This document shows positions 1 to 9,578 of a stretch of DNA of 37,460 bases, one piece after another. The DNA comes from Candidatus Pacearchaeota archaeon. GTDB lineage: Archaea; Nanobdellota; Nanobdellia; Pacearchaeales; GW2011-AR1. Positions within the stretch are counted from its first letter, which is position 1; each line of letters opens with the position of its first letter. Below the pieces are notes generated by a model, which was not told the DNA's origin, searched no databases, and was given only the letters and a program-made list of their open reading frames with translations. Location of the stretch: positions 1 to 37,460 of the forward strand of contig VGKS01000005.1 in assembly GCA_016866935.1 (NCBI GenBank), written 5' to 3'. A program made the position numbers and the translations under genes.

Positions 1-41
1 ATAATCTTATTTTTATACTCTAAAAGATATATTTTATTTTG

Positions 42-953
42 ATGGAGCATTTTATTGAATCCCAACAACTTACTCCTGAAATCATATTTGACATATTTTC
101 TCGCGCTGATGAATTTAGAAAGGATAAAATTTATGATCCTATTTTGAGGGGCAAAGTTTTAGCTACTCTTTTTTATGAGCCTTCAACAAGAACTCGCCTC
201 AGTTTTGAAACTGCTATGCTTCGTTTAGGGGGAAGTGTTGTTACAACTGAAAATGCTCGCGAATTTTCTAGTGCTGTGAAAGGAGAAACATTACAAGATT
301 CTATTCGCGTTGTATCAAATTATGCTGATTGTATTGTAATGAGGCATTATGAAGAAGGAATGGCTAAAATTGCTTCTGAAATAAGCAAGGTTCCAGTAAT
401 AAATGCAGGAGATGGCAAAGGACAACATCCTACTCAAGCATTACTTGATTTGTATACTATTTGGAAAGAAACTGGGAGACTTACTAACTTGAAGATTGCT
501 ATTGTTGGAGATTTGGCTTCTGGAAGAACTGCACGTTCTTTATGCTACCTTTTAGGCAAATTTCCTGGGAATGAAATAATATTTTTATCTCCTGAACACT
601 TAAAGATGAAACAAGATATCAAAGAATATCTTTCTCGCCATGGAGTTTCATATAGGGAGGAAAAAAACTTGGATGAAGTTTTACCTAATGTAGATATTGT
701 TTATATGACAAGAATCCAGAAAGAAAGAATTACTCTTGATGAATATAACTCTGCACGTGGAAAATATACCATTAATCAAAACAATTTTAATTTACTTAAT
801 AAAAACGCTAGAATTTTACATCCTCTTCCAAAGATAGACGAAATTGTTTTACCTCTTGAAACTGAAGAAAAAGATGATCGGGTAGCTTATTTTCGGCAAG
901 CCGAAAACGGTTTGTATATTAGAATGGCTTTGCTTGTGCATTTAATGATGTAA
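42..953 (+). CDS. pyrB: Aspartate carbamoyltransferase catalytic subunit
   Basis: FYEPSTRTRLSFETAMLRLGG carbamoyl-phosphate motif, DGKGQHPTQALLDLYT and HPLPK motifs; ATG at 42 preferred over TTG at 39. Confidence 0.97.
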   Translation: MEHFIESQQLTPEIIFDIFSRADEFRKDKIYDPILRGKVLATLFYEPSTRTRLSFETAMLRLGGSVVTTENAREFSSAVKGETLQDSIRVVSNYADCIVMRHYEEGMAKIASEISKVPVINAGDGKGQHPTQALLDLYTIWKETGRLTNLKIAIVGDLASGRTARSLCYLLGKFPGNEIIFLSPEHLKMKQDIKEYLSRHGVSYREEKNLDEVLPNVDIVYMTRIQKERITLDEYNSARGKYTINQNNFNLLNKNARILHPLPKIDEIVLPLETEEKDDRVAYFRQAENGLYIRMALLVHLMM

Positions 954-959
954 CTAAAA

Positions 960-1220
960 TTATTCAAATAATTCAAGATATGTTCCTAAAAGCTGTAGAT
1001 AACTTAAAGTAGTCGGATTTTGTGAGGCTATAGACATTAAACCATGAAGTTCTGCTCTGTAATCTTTTGCCTCTTCTAGTTGTAAAGACTCATCTAGTCC
1101 GAGAAAACTTTGTGAAGTTAAATAATCTAGCGCTCTAACTGCTTGTTCGCGTACATCTAATGAGCCTGAAAACCTAAATCTTGAATCTCGAGTCATGGGG
1201 TTTTGTGAGAAAAATTTCAT
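960..1220 (-). CDS. Hypothetical protein, 86 aa
   Basis: ORF with ATG start, fits the intergenic space; no family recognised. Confidence 0.5.
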   Translation of the reverse strand: MKFFSQNPMTRDSRFRFSGSLDVREQAVRALDYLTSQSFLGLDESLQLEEAKDYRAELHGLMSIASQNPTTLSYLQLLGTYLELFE

Positions 1221-1308
1221 TTATAAAACTATATCTTTTAATAATCCTAGAAGCTTTTATTCAAAGTTAATTGAAGATAACATGCATAAACCTTGCTTAA
1301 GAGTAAGG

Positions 1309-1317
1309 TTTATATAC
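1309..1317 (+). promoter_or_regulatory. Putative TATA box (tttatatac) for the 16S transcription unit
   Basis: TATA-like element ahead of a structured leader and the 16S processing stem. Confidence 0.5.
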
Positions 1318-1417
1318 TATATTTTGGAACACATGTCATTAAGATGGAACACGTCGTGAGTGTCTTACGTTATATAGTCGAGGTTCATCTCTCGGCAATT
1401 GCAAAGTAAGATATGAT

Positions 1418-1430
1418 GTATGCAATCGGT
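1418..1430 (+). repeat. 5' arm of pre-16S processing stem (gtatgcaatcggt), pairs with 3951..3963 (gccgattgcgtac)
   Basis: 13-nt inverted complementarity with G.U pairs flanking the 16S gene. Confidence 0.7.
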
Positions 1431-2962
1431 TAATTAGTATTTCAAACAAATGCTTTATTTTTTGGAGCGAGTGCGAACGAACATTTTGTAAAAAAGATGT
1501 TCAATATTTTTCATAATAATAATTAATGCAATCTTGCCAGTGCATACGAGATCGATAAGATTTTCAAAACTCAAATTTCAACTTACAAGAAGAAATTTGA
1601 GACCTAGAAAACATCAGTTTTCTAGTTCATAAAAATTCTAACGAATTTTTAGAAATCCAGTTGATCCCGCTGGCGGTTGCGGCTATCTGGTTTGACTTAG
1701 ACATGCAAGTCTTCCGAAAGGAGGCGAACTGCTCAGTAACACGTAGATAACCTGCCCTATTGCCCTTGATACCCTCGGGAAACTGAGACTAAGAAAGGAT
1801 AGGCGCCGACTACTGGAATGTGTTGGCGCTCAAAATTTGCAATAGATTGGGTCTGCGGTGGATTAGGTTGTTGGCGGGGTAAAGGCCCACCAAGCCGATG
1901 ATCCATACGGGCTTTTAGCGAAGGGGCCCGGAGAGGGAGTCTGAGACACTACTCCCAGCCCTACGGGGTGCAGCAGTCGGGTATTTTCTGCAATGTACGA
2001 AAGTATGACAGGGCGAGCCAGAGTGATTCTCTATATTTGAGAATCTTTTGTGACATGTAAATAGTGTTACGAATAAGGACCGGGCAAGACTGGTGCCAGT
2101 CGCCGCGGTAATCCCAGCGGTCCAAGTCGCAACCACAATTATTGGGTCTAAAACATCCGTAGCTTGCTTAGAAAGTCTCTTGTGAAATCCGGCCTCTTAA
2201 GGGTCGAAGAGCAAGAGATACTTCTTGGCTAGAGACCGGGAGAGGTAAGAAGTATGGTCGGGGTACCGGTAAAATGGGTTGATCCCGTCTAGACTAACAA
2301 CAGCGAAGGCATCTTACCAGCACGGATCTGACAGTAAGGGATGAAGGCTAGGGGCGCAAAAGGGATTAGATACCCCTGTAGTCCTAGCAGTAAACACTGC
2401 ACACTAAACATTGGGGCCTCTTCGAGAGGTTTCAGTGCTGTAGCGAAGGCGTAGAGTGTGCTACCTGGGAAGTATAGTCGCAAGACCGAAACTTAAAGGA
2501 ATAGGCGGGGGAGTACTACAACGAGTGACGCGTACGGTTCAATTAGATTCTACACCGTGAACCTCACCAGAGCCGACAGCAGAATGAAGGTCAGTCTGAA
2601 GGGCTTACCTGACACGCTGAGAGGAGATGCATGGCCGACGTCAGCCTGTGTCGTGAGATGACCTGTTAAATCAGGTAACAGGCGAGACCCATATGTATAT
2701 TTAATTTTCAATATACAGACTGCCTTGGCAACAAGGAGGAAGGTGTGGGCTACGTTAGGTGAGTACGTCCCAAATGCTCTGGGCTACACGCGCGCGGCAA
2801 TGCTGCACTCAAAGGGTCGCAACGCCGAAAGGCGAAGCTAATCTCATAAACTGCAGCTTAGTTCAGATTGGGGGTTGCAACTCACCCCCATGACGCTGGA
2901 ATTCGTAGTAATCGGGCGTTAGCAACACCCGGTGAATATGTCAATGCTCCTTGCACTCACCG

Positions 2963-3787
2963 AAATAAATGTGCTTGGCAGCTTATTTTTCTAGAAAGTG
3001 AAAATCTTTCAGTTATCTTTCAACCAAATGTGCAGAAAGATAATTTAGCCAACAACGCAGGCGTAATTTGGTAACAAATACGCTGGAGGGCGTGAGGCAA
3101 AATTCAGCCAGTAACCTGTAAGGGTTTCCACAACGATATCTACAACGGGTCGGTGGTAGATAGAAGTTAATAGGGACGAGACTTGGATGAATGAAACAGA
3201 ATTGTAAGTGACCCAAGGAGATCCTAACTACTTTAGAATTAAAAACAAAGTATATTAGGAAGTCAGCTTAGTTCATAGTACCTTAAAGGGAAGGAACTAA
3301 ACCTTAATGCTAAATCCGGAATATGTAATTGGCTTAGTAGATGGTGAAGGATCATTTTACGTTAGAGTAAATGAAGATCCTAAACGAAGAAATAAGACTG
3401 AGTTTAAATTCAGTGTTAAACTTCGACACCATGATAAAGAGATTCTTGATAATCTAAAACAATTTTTTAATTGTGGCAATGTATATCTACAAAAAGATTC
3501 GAGGCCCAATCATACAGATTGTTACAGATTTGAAGTTAATAAGAAAGAAGATATTTTTAACAAAATAATTCCTTTTTTTGAAAAGAATCCTCCTAAGATA
3601 CAAAGCCGAAAGAGAGATTTTGAATTGTTTAAGCAAATTTCAAAGTTATCTCAAGAAAGTATTCTTGATAAAGAGAAAATTAAATCTCTAAAAAAAGAAA
3701 TGCATTGGGGGCTCGCAGTATACGGGAAATCCGTTCGTACTGTGGGGAACCAGTAACTCTAAGACGAAATAGAGTGAAAAGGAAATG
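2963..3787 (+). mobile_element. Intron in 16S rRNA with LAGLIDADG homing endonuclease ORF; probably a group I-type ribozyme
   Basis: Exon reads ttgcactcaccg|...|cccgtcaaacc, continuous with conserved 16S only after removing 825 nt. ~340 nt of hairpin-rich sequence lies upstream of the ORF and the last nucleotide is G. Confidence 0.88.
3307..3756 (+). CDS. Single-motif LAGLIDADG homing endonuclease encoded in the 16S intron
   Basis: YVIGLVDGEGSFYVRV motif plus GNVYLQKDSR...YRFEVNKKEDI typical of LAGLIDADG_1. Confidence 0.93.
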   Translation: MLNPEYVIGLVDGEGSFYVRVNEDPKRRNKTEFKFSVKLRHHDKEILDNLKQFFNCGNVYLQKDSRPNHTDCYRFEVNKKEDIFNKIIPFFEKNPPKIQSRKRDFELFKQISKLSQESILDKEKIKSLKKEMHWGLAVYGKSVRTVGNQ

Positions 3788-3950
3788 CCCGTCAAACCAA
3801 CCGAGTTATGCATTGATGAGGCCCGTTAGGGACGAGTCTTTGTATGTCGAGGTAGGTTAAGTCGTCACAAGGTATCCGTAGGGGAACCTGCGGATGGATC
3901 ACCTCCTAAATTTATTACAAATTGATTAAAGTTATATTGATTACTGGTTT

Positions 3951-3963
3951 GCCGATTGCGTAC
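3951..3963 (+). repeat. 3' arm of pre-16S processing stem
   Basis: gccgattgcgtac complementary to 1418..1430. Confidence 0.7.
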
Positions 3964-4024
3964 TGACGTGTTCTATCTTTATTTTTTTAGATAGTTTTAT
4001 AAAAGATTGTTTTTGATATTTTTC

Positions 4025-4318
4025 ATGGTAAGACGAAATGGAAACCATTTAGAAACTGTAACGTCTGAAGGCATTTATTCTTTTAGAATGGTTCCTCATG
4101 TAGATGGAGGGTTTGATATTTCAGGAGATAACTATAGAGTAGATTGGGAAATTAGGCCTCAAGAATTATCAGACATTCCGCGGCCCATTAGACTTAAAAT
4201 GTTTAATGAAGCAATATTGGCTGGACAAGAATTTAAAAGAAGATACAGTGTAAAATCGACTGTTATTTATGTTAGTGCTAGTGATTTCTCAAATCTTGTT
4301 CGTACTGTAGCAGAATAA
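4025..4318 (+). CDS. Hypothetical protein
   Basis: ATG-initiated part (MVRRNGNHLETVTSEG...) of ORF 4007..4318. Confidence 0.55.
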   Translation: MVRRNGNHLETVTSEGIYSFRMVPHVDGGFDISGDNYRVDWEIRPQELSDIPRPIRLKMFNEAILAGQEFKRRYSVKSTVIYVSASDFSNLVRTVAE

Positions 4319-4347
4319 TTTTTAAATAACAATCTGCATTAAAATTT

Positions 4348-4557
4348 ATGGAAAAGAGGAAACATGTTTTCTGGGAGCTGATGCTTATTATTGGCTCTGT
4401 ATTTGTTTTCAGAAGCCTTTGGATTTTGATGGATAGAATTGATCTTTTTAATTCTGGAAAGAGCCTTATCATATTCTTCTTTGTAGGAGTTGTGCTTACA
4501 GGTATAGGGTTTTACAAGATAGTACATTCCGACAAGGGCTGGGGAAAAAGACATTAG
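4348..4557 (+). CDS. Small membrane protein, 69 aa
   Basis: Two predicted hydrophobic segments; ATG start. Confidence 0.5.
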   Translation: MEKRKHVFWELMLIIGSVFVFRSLWILMDRIDLFNSGKSLIIFFFVGVVLTGIGFYKIVHSDKGWGKRH

Positions 4558-5081
4558 CTTTCTAGATGCTTTTTGCATGCAATTAGTTTGATTTCATATT
4601 TATTCTTTATTTTTTCTACAATACTGACGCAGGTATTTCCATATTTATGACTATAATCTTTGACAATTTTTCCGCCTTCTTCTTTACTTCCTGTTGTGAG
4701 TGCTAATAAAGTCAAACAAACAGAACCATGAGCAACTATAATCGCATTTTTACCAAATTTCTCTATTTCTTTAAAGGATTCACTACATCTTGAGATAAAA
4801 TCTTTTAGAGATTCATCATTAATATCATCTATGAGTCTAGAGTCATATTTAATCTCAACATTATGAAACTTGTTTATTTCTTGCGCTGTTTCTTTTGCTC
4901 TTTGTAATGTAGAACAAAAAATAATTTCTATTTTTTCATTTTTTAATCTTTCTGCAACAGCCCTTGCTTGAATTAATCCCTTTTCTGTTATGGGGGTATC
5001 TGACCATTCATCTTTGTTAGCCTGGCTCATATTTTTAGAATTGGCTAAAGATTCTGCGTGCCTTACAATTATTAGATTCAT
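4554..5081 (-). CDS. Histidine phosphatase (phosphoglycerate mutase-like) family protein
   Basis: N-terminal IVRHAES (RHG-type) motif, TEKGLIQA, CSTLQRAKETA, second His in VAHGSV. Confidence 0.93.
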   Translation of the reverse strand: MNLIIVRHAESLANSKNMSQANKDEWSDTPITEKGLIQARAVAERLKNEKIEIIFCSTLQRAKETAQEINKFHNVEIKYDSRLIDDINDESLKDFISRCSESFKEIEKFGKNAIIVAHGSVCLTLLALTTGSKEEGGKIVKDYSHKYGNTCVSIVEKIKNKYEIKLIACKKHLES

Positions 5082-5091
5082 GAATGTGAAA

Positions 5092-5162
5092 TGGACTCGC
5101 CGAGGATCGAACTCGGGACCCCCCGGTGCAAGCGGGGCGTTTTACCACTAGACTACGAGCCC
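5092..5162 (-). tRNA. tRNA-Ala (anticodon TGC)
   Basis: Reverse strand cloverleaf GGGCTCG..CGAGTCCA with G3:U70; anticodon loop CTTGCAC; T-arm CCGAGTTCGATCCTCGG. Confidence 0.95.
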
Positions 5163-5214
5163 ATTAAAACAACTTAAAGAAGATGATTTTTAAGTCTATC
5201 TAAAATATGAAATC

Positions 5215-5445
5215 TTACCTGTGAGACTTTTTATTTTCAAGCATTATATACTCGAGTAAACGTTCTACACCTTCATTTACCTCATCTAAATAAGCCATTG
5301 CAAGACCCCATCTAAAAGTTGCTATCTGATGAGATTCCCTACGCTCTTGTAATGTTGAAGGTGTTTTTCGCTCATCATTTTTAAAAATCAATTCTACAAC
5401 AGGATGTAACCTGTAACTTCCAAGTGACGCTTCGTAATCTACCAT
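5215..5445 (-). CDS. Hypothetical protein, 76 aa
   Basis: ORF only. Confidence 0.45.
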   Translation of the reverse strand: MVDYEASLGSYRLHPVVELIFKNDERKTPSTLQERRESHQIATFRWGLAMAYLDEVNEGVERLLEYIMLENKKSHR

Positions 5446-5532
5446 TGTTCTAATATTTTTGAATGGTTTTTAAACCTTGACATTTTCATTTTTTTAGAAT
5501 AATTTTAAATATGATTGTTACTTACTTTTATC

Positions 5533-5877
5533 ATGAGTAAAACTCAAACAGGGTTAACTTTTATTGCTCTTTTTTCTTTAGGAGTTACGGGTATACTTAA
5601 TTATCAAAGTAAAGGTCTGGATTTGGCCGCGAGACTATATGGTAAAGCAGCTGGAAATGATGGTGTGCTGCAAATCGAAGAGAAGGGAAGATTATTATCA
5701 GGTCTTGGGCTTGATGCAAAAATTGCTGATGAAGGATCTCTTTTAATAAGACCTTCGGAAAAAAGTGAAAGATTAGATTTGTATATTGTTAGAGGAAGTT
5801 CTTCAGAGTCAGCATATAGAAAAATTGGAGAAGTAGAATTTAAAATTGCTGAAAGATATTTGTTGAATGACGAATAA
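5533..5877 (+). CDS. Hypothetical membrane-anchored/secreted protein
   Basis: N-terminal hydrophobic segment (TGLTFIALFSLGVTGIL); ATG at 5533 inside ORF 5515..5877. Confidence 0.55.
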   Translation: MSKTQTGLTFIALFSLGVTGILNYQSKGLDLAARLYGKAAGNDGVLQIEEKGRLLSGLGLDAKIADEGSLLIRPSEKSERLDLYIVRGSSSESAYRKIGEVEFKIAERYLLNDE

Positions 5878-5903
5878 TTTCTCGAAAACTTTATGGCGAA
5901 AGC

Positions 5904-5912
5904 TTTTTAAAG
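5904..5912 (+). promoter_or_regulatory. Putative TATA box (tttttaaag) for the 23S transcription unit
   Basis: BRE/TATA-like cgaaagctttttaaag ahead of a structured leader. Confidence 0.45.
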
Positions 5913-6068
5913 ACATTATCGCTGGAGTTGTTTAGATGTTACGCTACCAAAGATTACACTTACTTGCCGGAGAGTTAGTCGACGGTATTTAAGATAACTT
6001 TCTAGCGCATCATCACTCATAGGGTGCGCAATCATTGGTTGCGTTATCTTGCAGAGTTGATATTCAAT

Positions 6069-6087
6069 GACGCGCGTACGCAGGAAA
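6069..6087 (+). repeat. 5' arm of pre-23S processing stem (gacgcgcgtacgcaggaaa)
   Basis: Perfect 19-nt inverted repeat with 9579..9597, flanking the 23S gene. Confidence 0.9.
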
Positions 6088-6228
6088 ACACAGAAAATAA
6101 GAGAAATTTTATTTTCTGTGCGATCGACATGCTGACTGATAAAGGAAGCATGATCGACGCAAGCAAATCTAATTCCTAATAGGAAAAATTTGTGAGTTTA
6201 GAAGAATACTACAACGTATTTTTTATAT

Positions 6229-9200
6229 AAAATTCTGATTGAAACTGAAAAATTTCGACACAATTAATTTTGTGTTTTACTATGCTAGTTAACGGATAGC
6301 TTGGCTTGAATTGTTATGAAGGACGCGGCAAGCTGCGATAAGCTTTGGGGAAGTGCATGCGACTTTTGATCCAAAGATCTCCGAATATGACAACAGACAC
6401 TTTTAGTGTATGCCGAGAGGCAAATGAAACGCAGGGAATTGAAACATCTTAGTACCTGCAGGAAAAGAAAGAATTATCGATTCCCTTAGTAGTGGCGAAC
6501 GAAAAGGGAAGAGGGCAAACCGAATCTCCTTTTGAAAAGAAGGCAGAGATGTGGTGGAGATACATGGCTGCGATACCGAGCAAGAGTCCTCTGGAACGAG
6601 GCGCCTTAGAGGGTGATAGCCCCGTATGTGAAGGTATTATGTCGTGCTCCGAAAGAGTAGGGCTCCTTGGATAAGGAGTCTGAATACCGGTGGATTAACA
6701 CCGAACCCTAAATATAGATTCAAGTCCGATAGAGAACTTAGTACCGCGAGGGAAAGCTGAAAAGTACCCTTAACCGGGTGTGAAAAGACTTGAAATTGAC
6801 TAGCGACAGCTGGTTACGGCTTTTAGGAGTCGTAACGTACGTTTTGAAAAACGAGCCAAGGAGTTTTACTAAGTGGCAAGGTTAGCGAAAGCGAGCCATA
6901 GCGAAAGCGAGTCTGAAAGGGCGCGAGTCACTTGGTAAATACCCGAAGCCGGATGATTTACTCGTGAGCAGGCCGAAGTTCTCCGAAAGGGGGATGGAGG
7001 GCCGAAGTGGTGTTATGTGCATGTACTCATATGACTTACGAGTAGGGGTGAAAAGCCTATCTAATTCGGCGATGGCTGGTTCCTGTCGAAATATGCCTCA
7101 GTATAGTCTCGCGCAGTTATGGTGGCGGGGTAAAGTACGGATATGGTCCGCAGGGTCGAAAGATCACGGGACTCTTTCCAACTCTAAACCTGTCATCGAC
7201 GTAACGCGGGAATGGGGGCCGGTGCGTAAGGTACCGTTCCGAGACCCGAACAAGGGAGACTGGAGTTAAGGTCCCAAAATGTATGTTAAGTGTATCAAAA
7301 GGAGTCTTGATCCTGAGACAGTGGGGATGTAGGCTTAGAAGCAGCCACCATTTAAAGAAAGCGTAATAGCTCACCCATCGAGGCTCGAGGCCCTGAAAAT
7401 GGACGGGGCTAAACATACTACCGATACTCCAGAGGCGCTCTGTATGAGCGTTCTGGTAGGCAGGCGTCTATGTTGCGTAGAAGTATTTCCGTGAGGAGAT
7501 ATGGAGCGACATGGAATGCAGATCTTGGTGCTAGTAAGATCAGATTGTCCTGAGAACGGACAGCGCCGTAAGAGCAAGGTTTCCTTGGCACTATCGATTA
7601 ACCAAGGGTTAGTCGGCACCTAAGTCACCCCTTAGCTGGAGGTGGCGAATGGGAATCCGGTTAATATTCCGGAACACAACCTTCTTTGACATAGAATAAC
7701 TTGGGGATATGCTGGTACTCGAGAGAGTGCTTTGCAAGAGAAATTAATGGATCGTTATGATACGAAGTTAATCAAACTTGCAAGCGAAAGCAGCAGAGTC
7801 CTTGAGTCCATGAAAAAATTTATGTCGTGTGGGGAGGTTGGGCCGTACCAAGAATCGACACTGATGCTCTGGCTGAGTAGGCTAAGGCGTGCAAGGGATA
7901 CGTTGGGTAAGGGAACTCGGCATATTGGCCCTTTAGCTTCGGTATAAGGGGTGTCTATAATCGTCTTTGACATTAGAAGGCGATGGTAGATCTCAGTAAC
8001 AAGGACTGTCCGACTGTTTATCAAAAACGTAGCTGGTTGCTAATCTGAAAAGATGTGTATAACCGGTGAGATCTGCCCAGTGGCGGTGTTTCAAAGCTCG
8101 GTTCAACGGGCCTAAGACCCGCTAAACGGCGGGCCTAACTATGAGGCTCTTAAGGTAGCGTAATGCCTTGTCGTCTGAATGGCGACGTGCATGAATGGTT
8201 TAACGAGATAGTCACTGTCCCTACCCAATACCTTCTGAACTCACTTACCGGTGAAAATGCCGGTGACTCCTTGTGGGAAGCGGAGACCTTGTGGACCTTT
8301 ACTGCAACTTGTTGCTGTACCATTATGGTGAATGCATAGAATAAGTAGGAGCGTCGAAACTCGTTTTTAGGAACGATGGAGCACAATATGTAATACTACT
8401 CATTTGTTGTCATGGTGCTCACCTCGCGAGAGGGACACCAGCAGGCGGGCAGTTTGGCTGGGGCGGCACCCTGTCGAAAAGATATCGATAGGGCCTAACG
8501 ACAAGCTCATTCGGGTTGGAAATCTGAAGTTGAGTGCGAAGGCAAAAGCTTGTCTGACTGTATTCCGAACGGCAAGGGATGCAGAGATGAAAGTCGGGCT
8601 TAGCGACCCCACGTAGTTTCTTAATAGGACTCGTGTGTGACAGAAAAGGTACCCCAAGGATAACAGGCTTGTCGCGCCCGATAGTCCATATTGACGGCGC
8701 GGTTTGGTACATCGCTGTCGGCTCTTCCTATCCTGGTTGTGCACAGGCAGCCAAGGGTGTCGGAGTTCACGCATTAAAAGGGATCGTTAGCTGGGTTAAG
8801 AACGTCAAAAACGCTAACGCAAAATAATTCCCGTACCAAAAATTAATTGTTATTGAGAGAAACTCACTTCAGAAATGAAGAACTGTTAAAAAGAGTTATC
8901 AAAATAATTACTAAATTTATTTACCGCATACTATCAAAATACGGCGTTGCATTCAAGCGATTGAATGAAAAATAGAATCAGCTCATATCGGTGAAGTCTT
9001 TCTCGCAACAGAGAATGATAATCCCGAGGGAAGTTTTACTCATGAAGTAAAACCCCGTAGAGACTTTAGTTTTTTTGAAATAAATAGGCATCGTCAATGC
9101 TGACAAAACTAGGAATTATTCGATCTGGATTGATCTCCAGGAAAAACTTAAGTGTTTAGAATAGTTAAGACGCTGATCGCTCATTAATTTGAGATGAAGG

Positions 9201-9551
9201 TATAGTCCATACTAATCGAAGAAATTAAGATTAGAGTATATACGTGAGACAGTTTGTATGATATCTGCAAGGAGCGTTGTTGTTTGAGTGGAACGAGGAT
9301 TTAGTACGAGAGGAACGATCCTCGGATGCCTCTGGTAAACGGTTGTTATGAAGCAGGCCGTGTAGCTACGCATTGTTTGGATAAGTGCTGAAAGCATCTA
9401 AGCACGAAGCCATCCGCAAGACGAAACAACTAAGGCCGTCATAGAAGATGACGTTGATAGAGCTGGTGTGTACGCCCTAAGGCAACGAGGGGTTCAGCAT
9501 ACAGCTACTAATAGCCTCAAATGAATTTGTTTAGAAGTAAATCAGAATTTT
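6229..9551 (+). rRNA. rrl: 23S ribosomal RNA, interrupted by an intron at about 8806..9242; ends approximate
   Basis: ggcgatggctggttcc-type segments, gtaatagctcac, aaggtagcgtaatgccttgtcg, gataacaggct, cgaggatttagtacgagaggaac, tactaatagcctc. Terminal helix 6229..6240 / 9540..9551. Confidence 0.96.
8806..9242 (+). mobile_element. ORF-less group I intron in 23S rRNA at about E. coli U2593 (I-CreI-type site)
   Basis: Exons aagaacgt|cgtgagacagtttg flank 437 extra nt. Core order: P-like atcggtgaag, P5 hairpin, Q-like aatcccgaggg, P6 hairpin gttttac..gtaaaac, R-like cgtagagacttta, S-like gaaggtatagtcc. Confidence 0.9.
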
Positions 9552-9578
9552 AGTAGACTCACAAATTTTTGCTTAATA

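Larger units (their letters stand above)
1654..3907 (+). rRNA. rrs: 16S ribosomal RNA, interrupted by an intron at about 2963..3787
   Basis: Start aatccagttgatcccgctgg; gtgccagtcgccgcggtaat; attagatacccctgtagtcc; end ggggaacctgcggatggatcacctcct. Exon length about 1.43 kb. Confidence 0.97.

Noticed and set aside
1915-3216. Several 60-75 aa ORFs within the 16S region on both strands
   Set aside because: They lie in rRNA or intron RNA, have no recognisable protein motifs, and the nucleotide sequence is explained by 16S and intron structure.
2963-3787. Bulge-helix-bulge intron for the 16S insertion
   Set aside because: Could not find a 3-nt bulge / 4-bp / 3-nt bulge arrangement at the junctions by eye, and the long structured 5' part is unlike typical BHB introns; not excluded without folding.
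6492-9397. Many ORFs of 60-124 aa across 23S
   Set aside because: Sequence is continuous with conserved 23S rRNA; ORFs are incidental.
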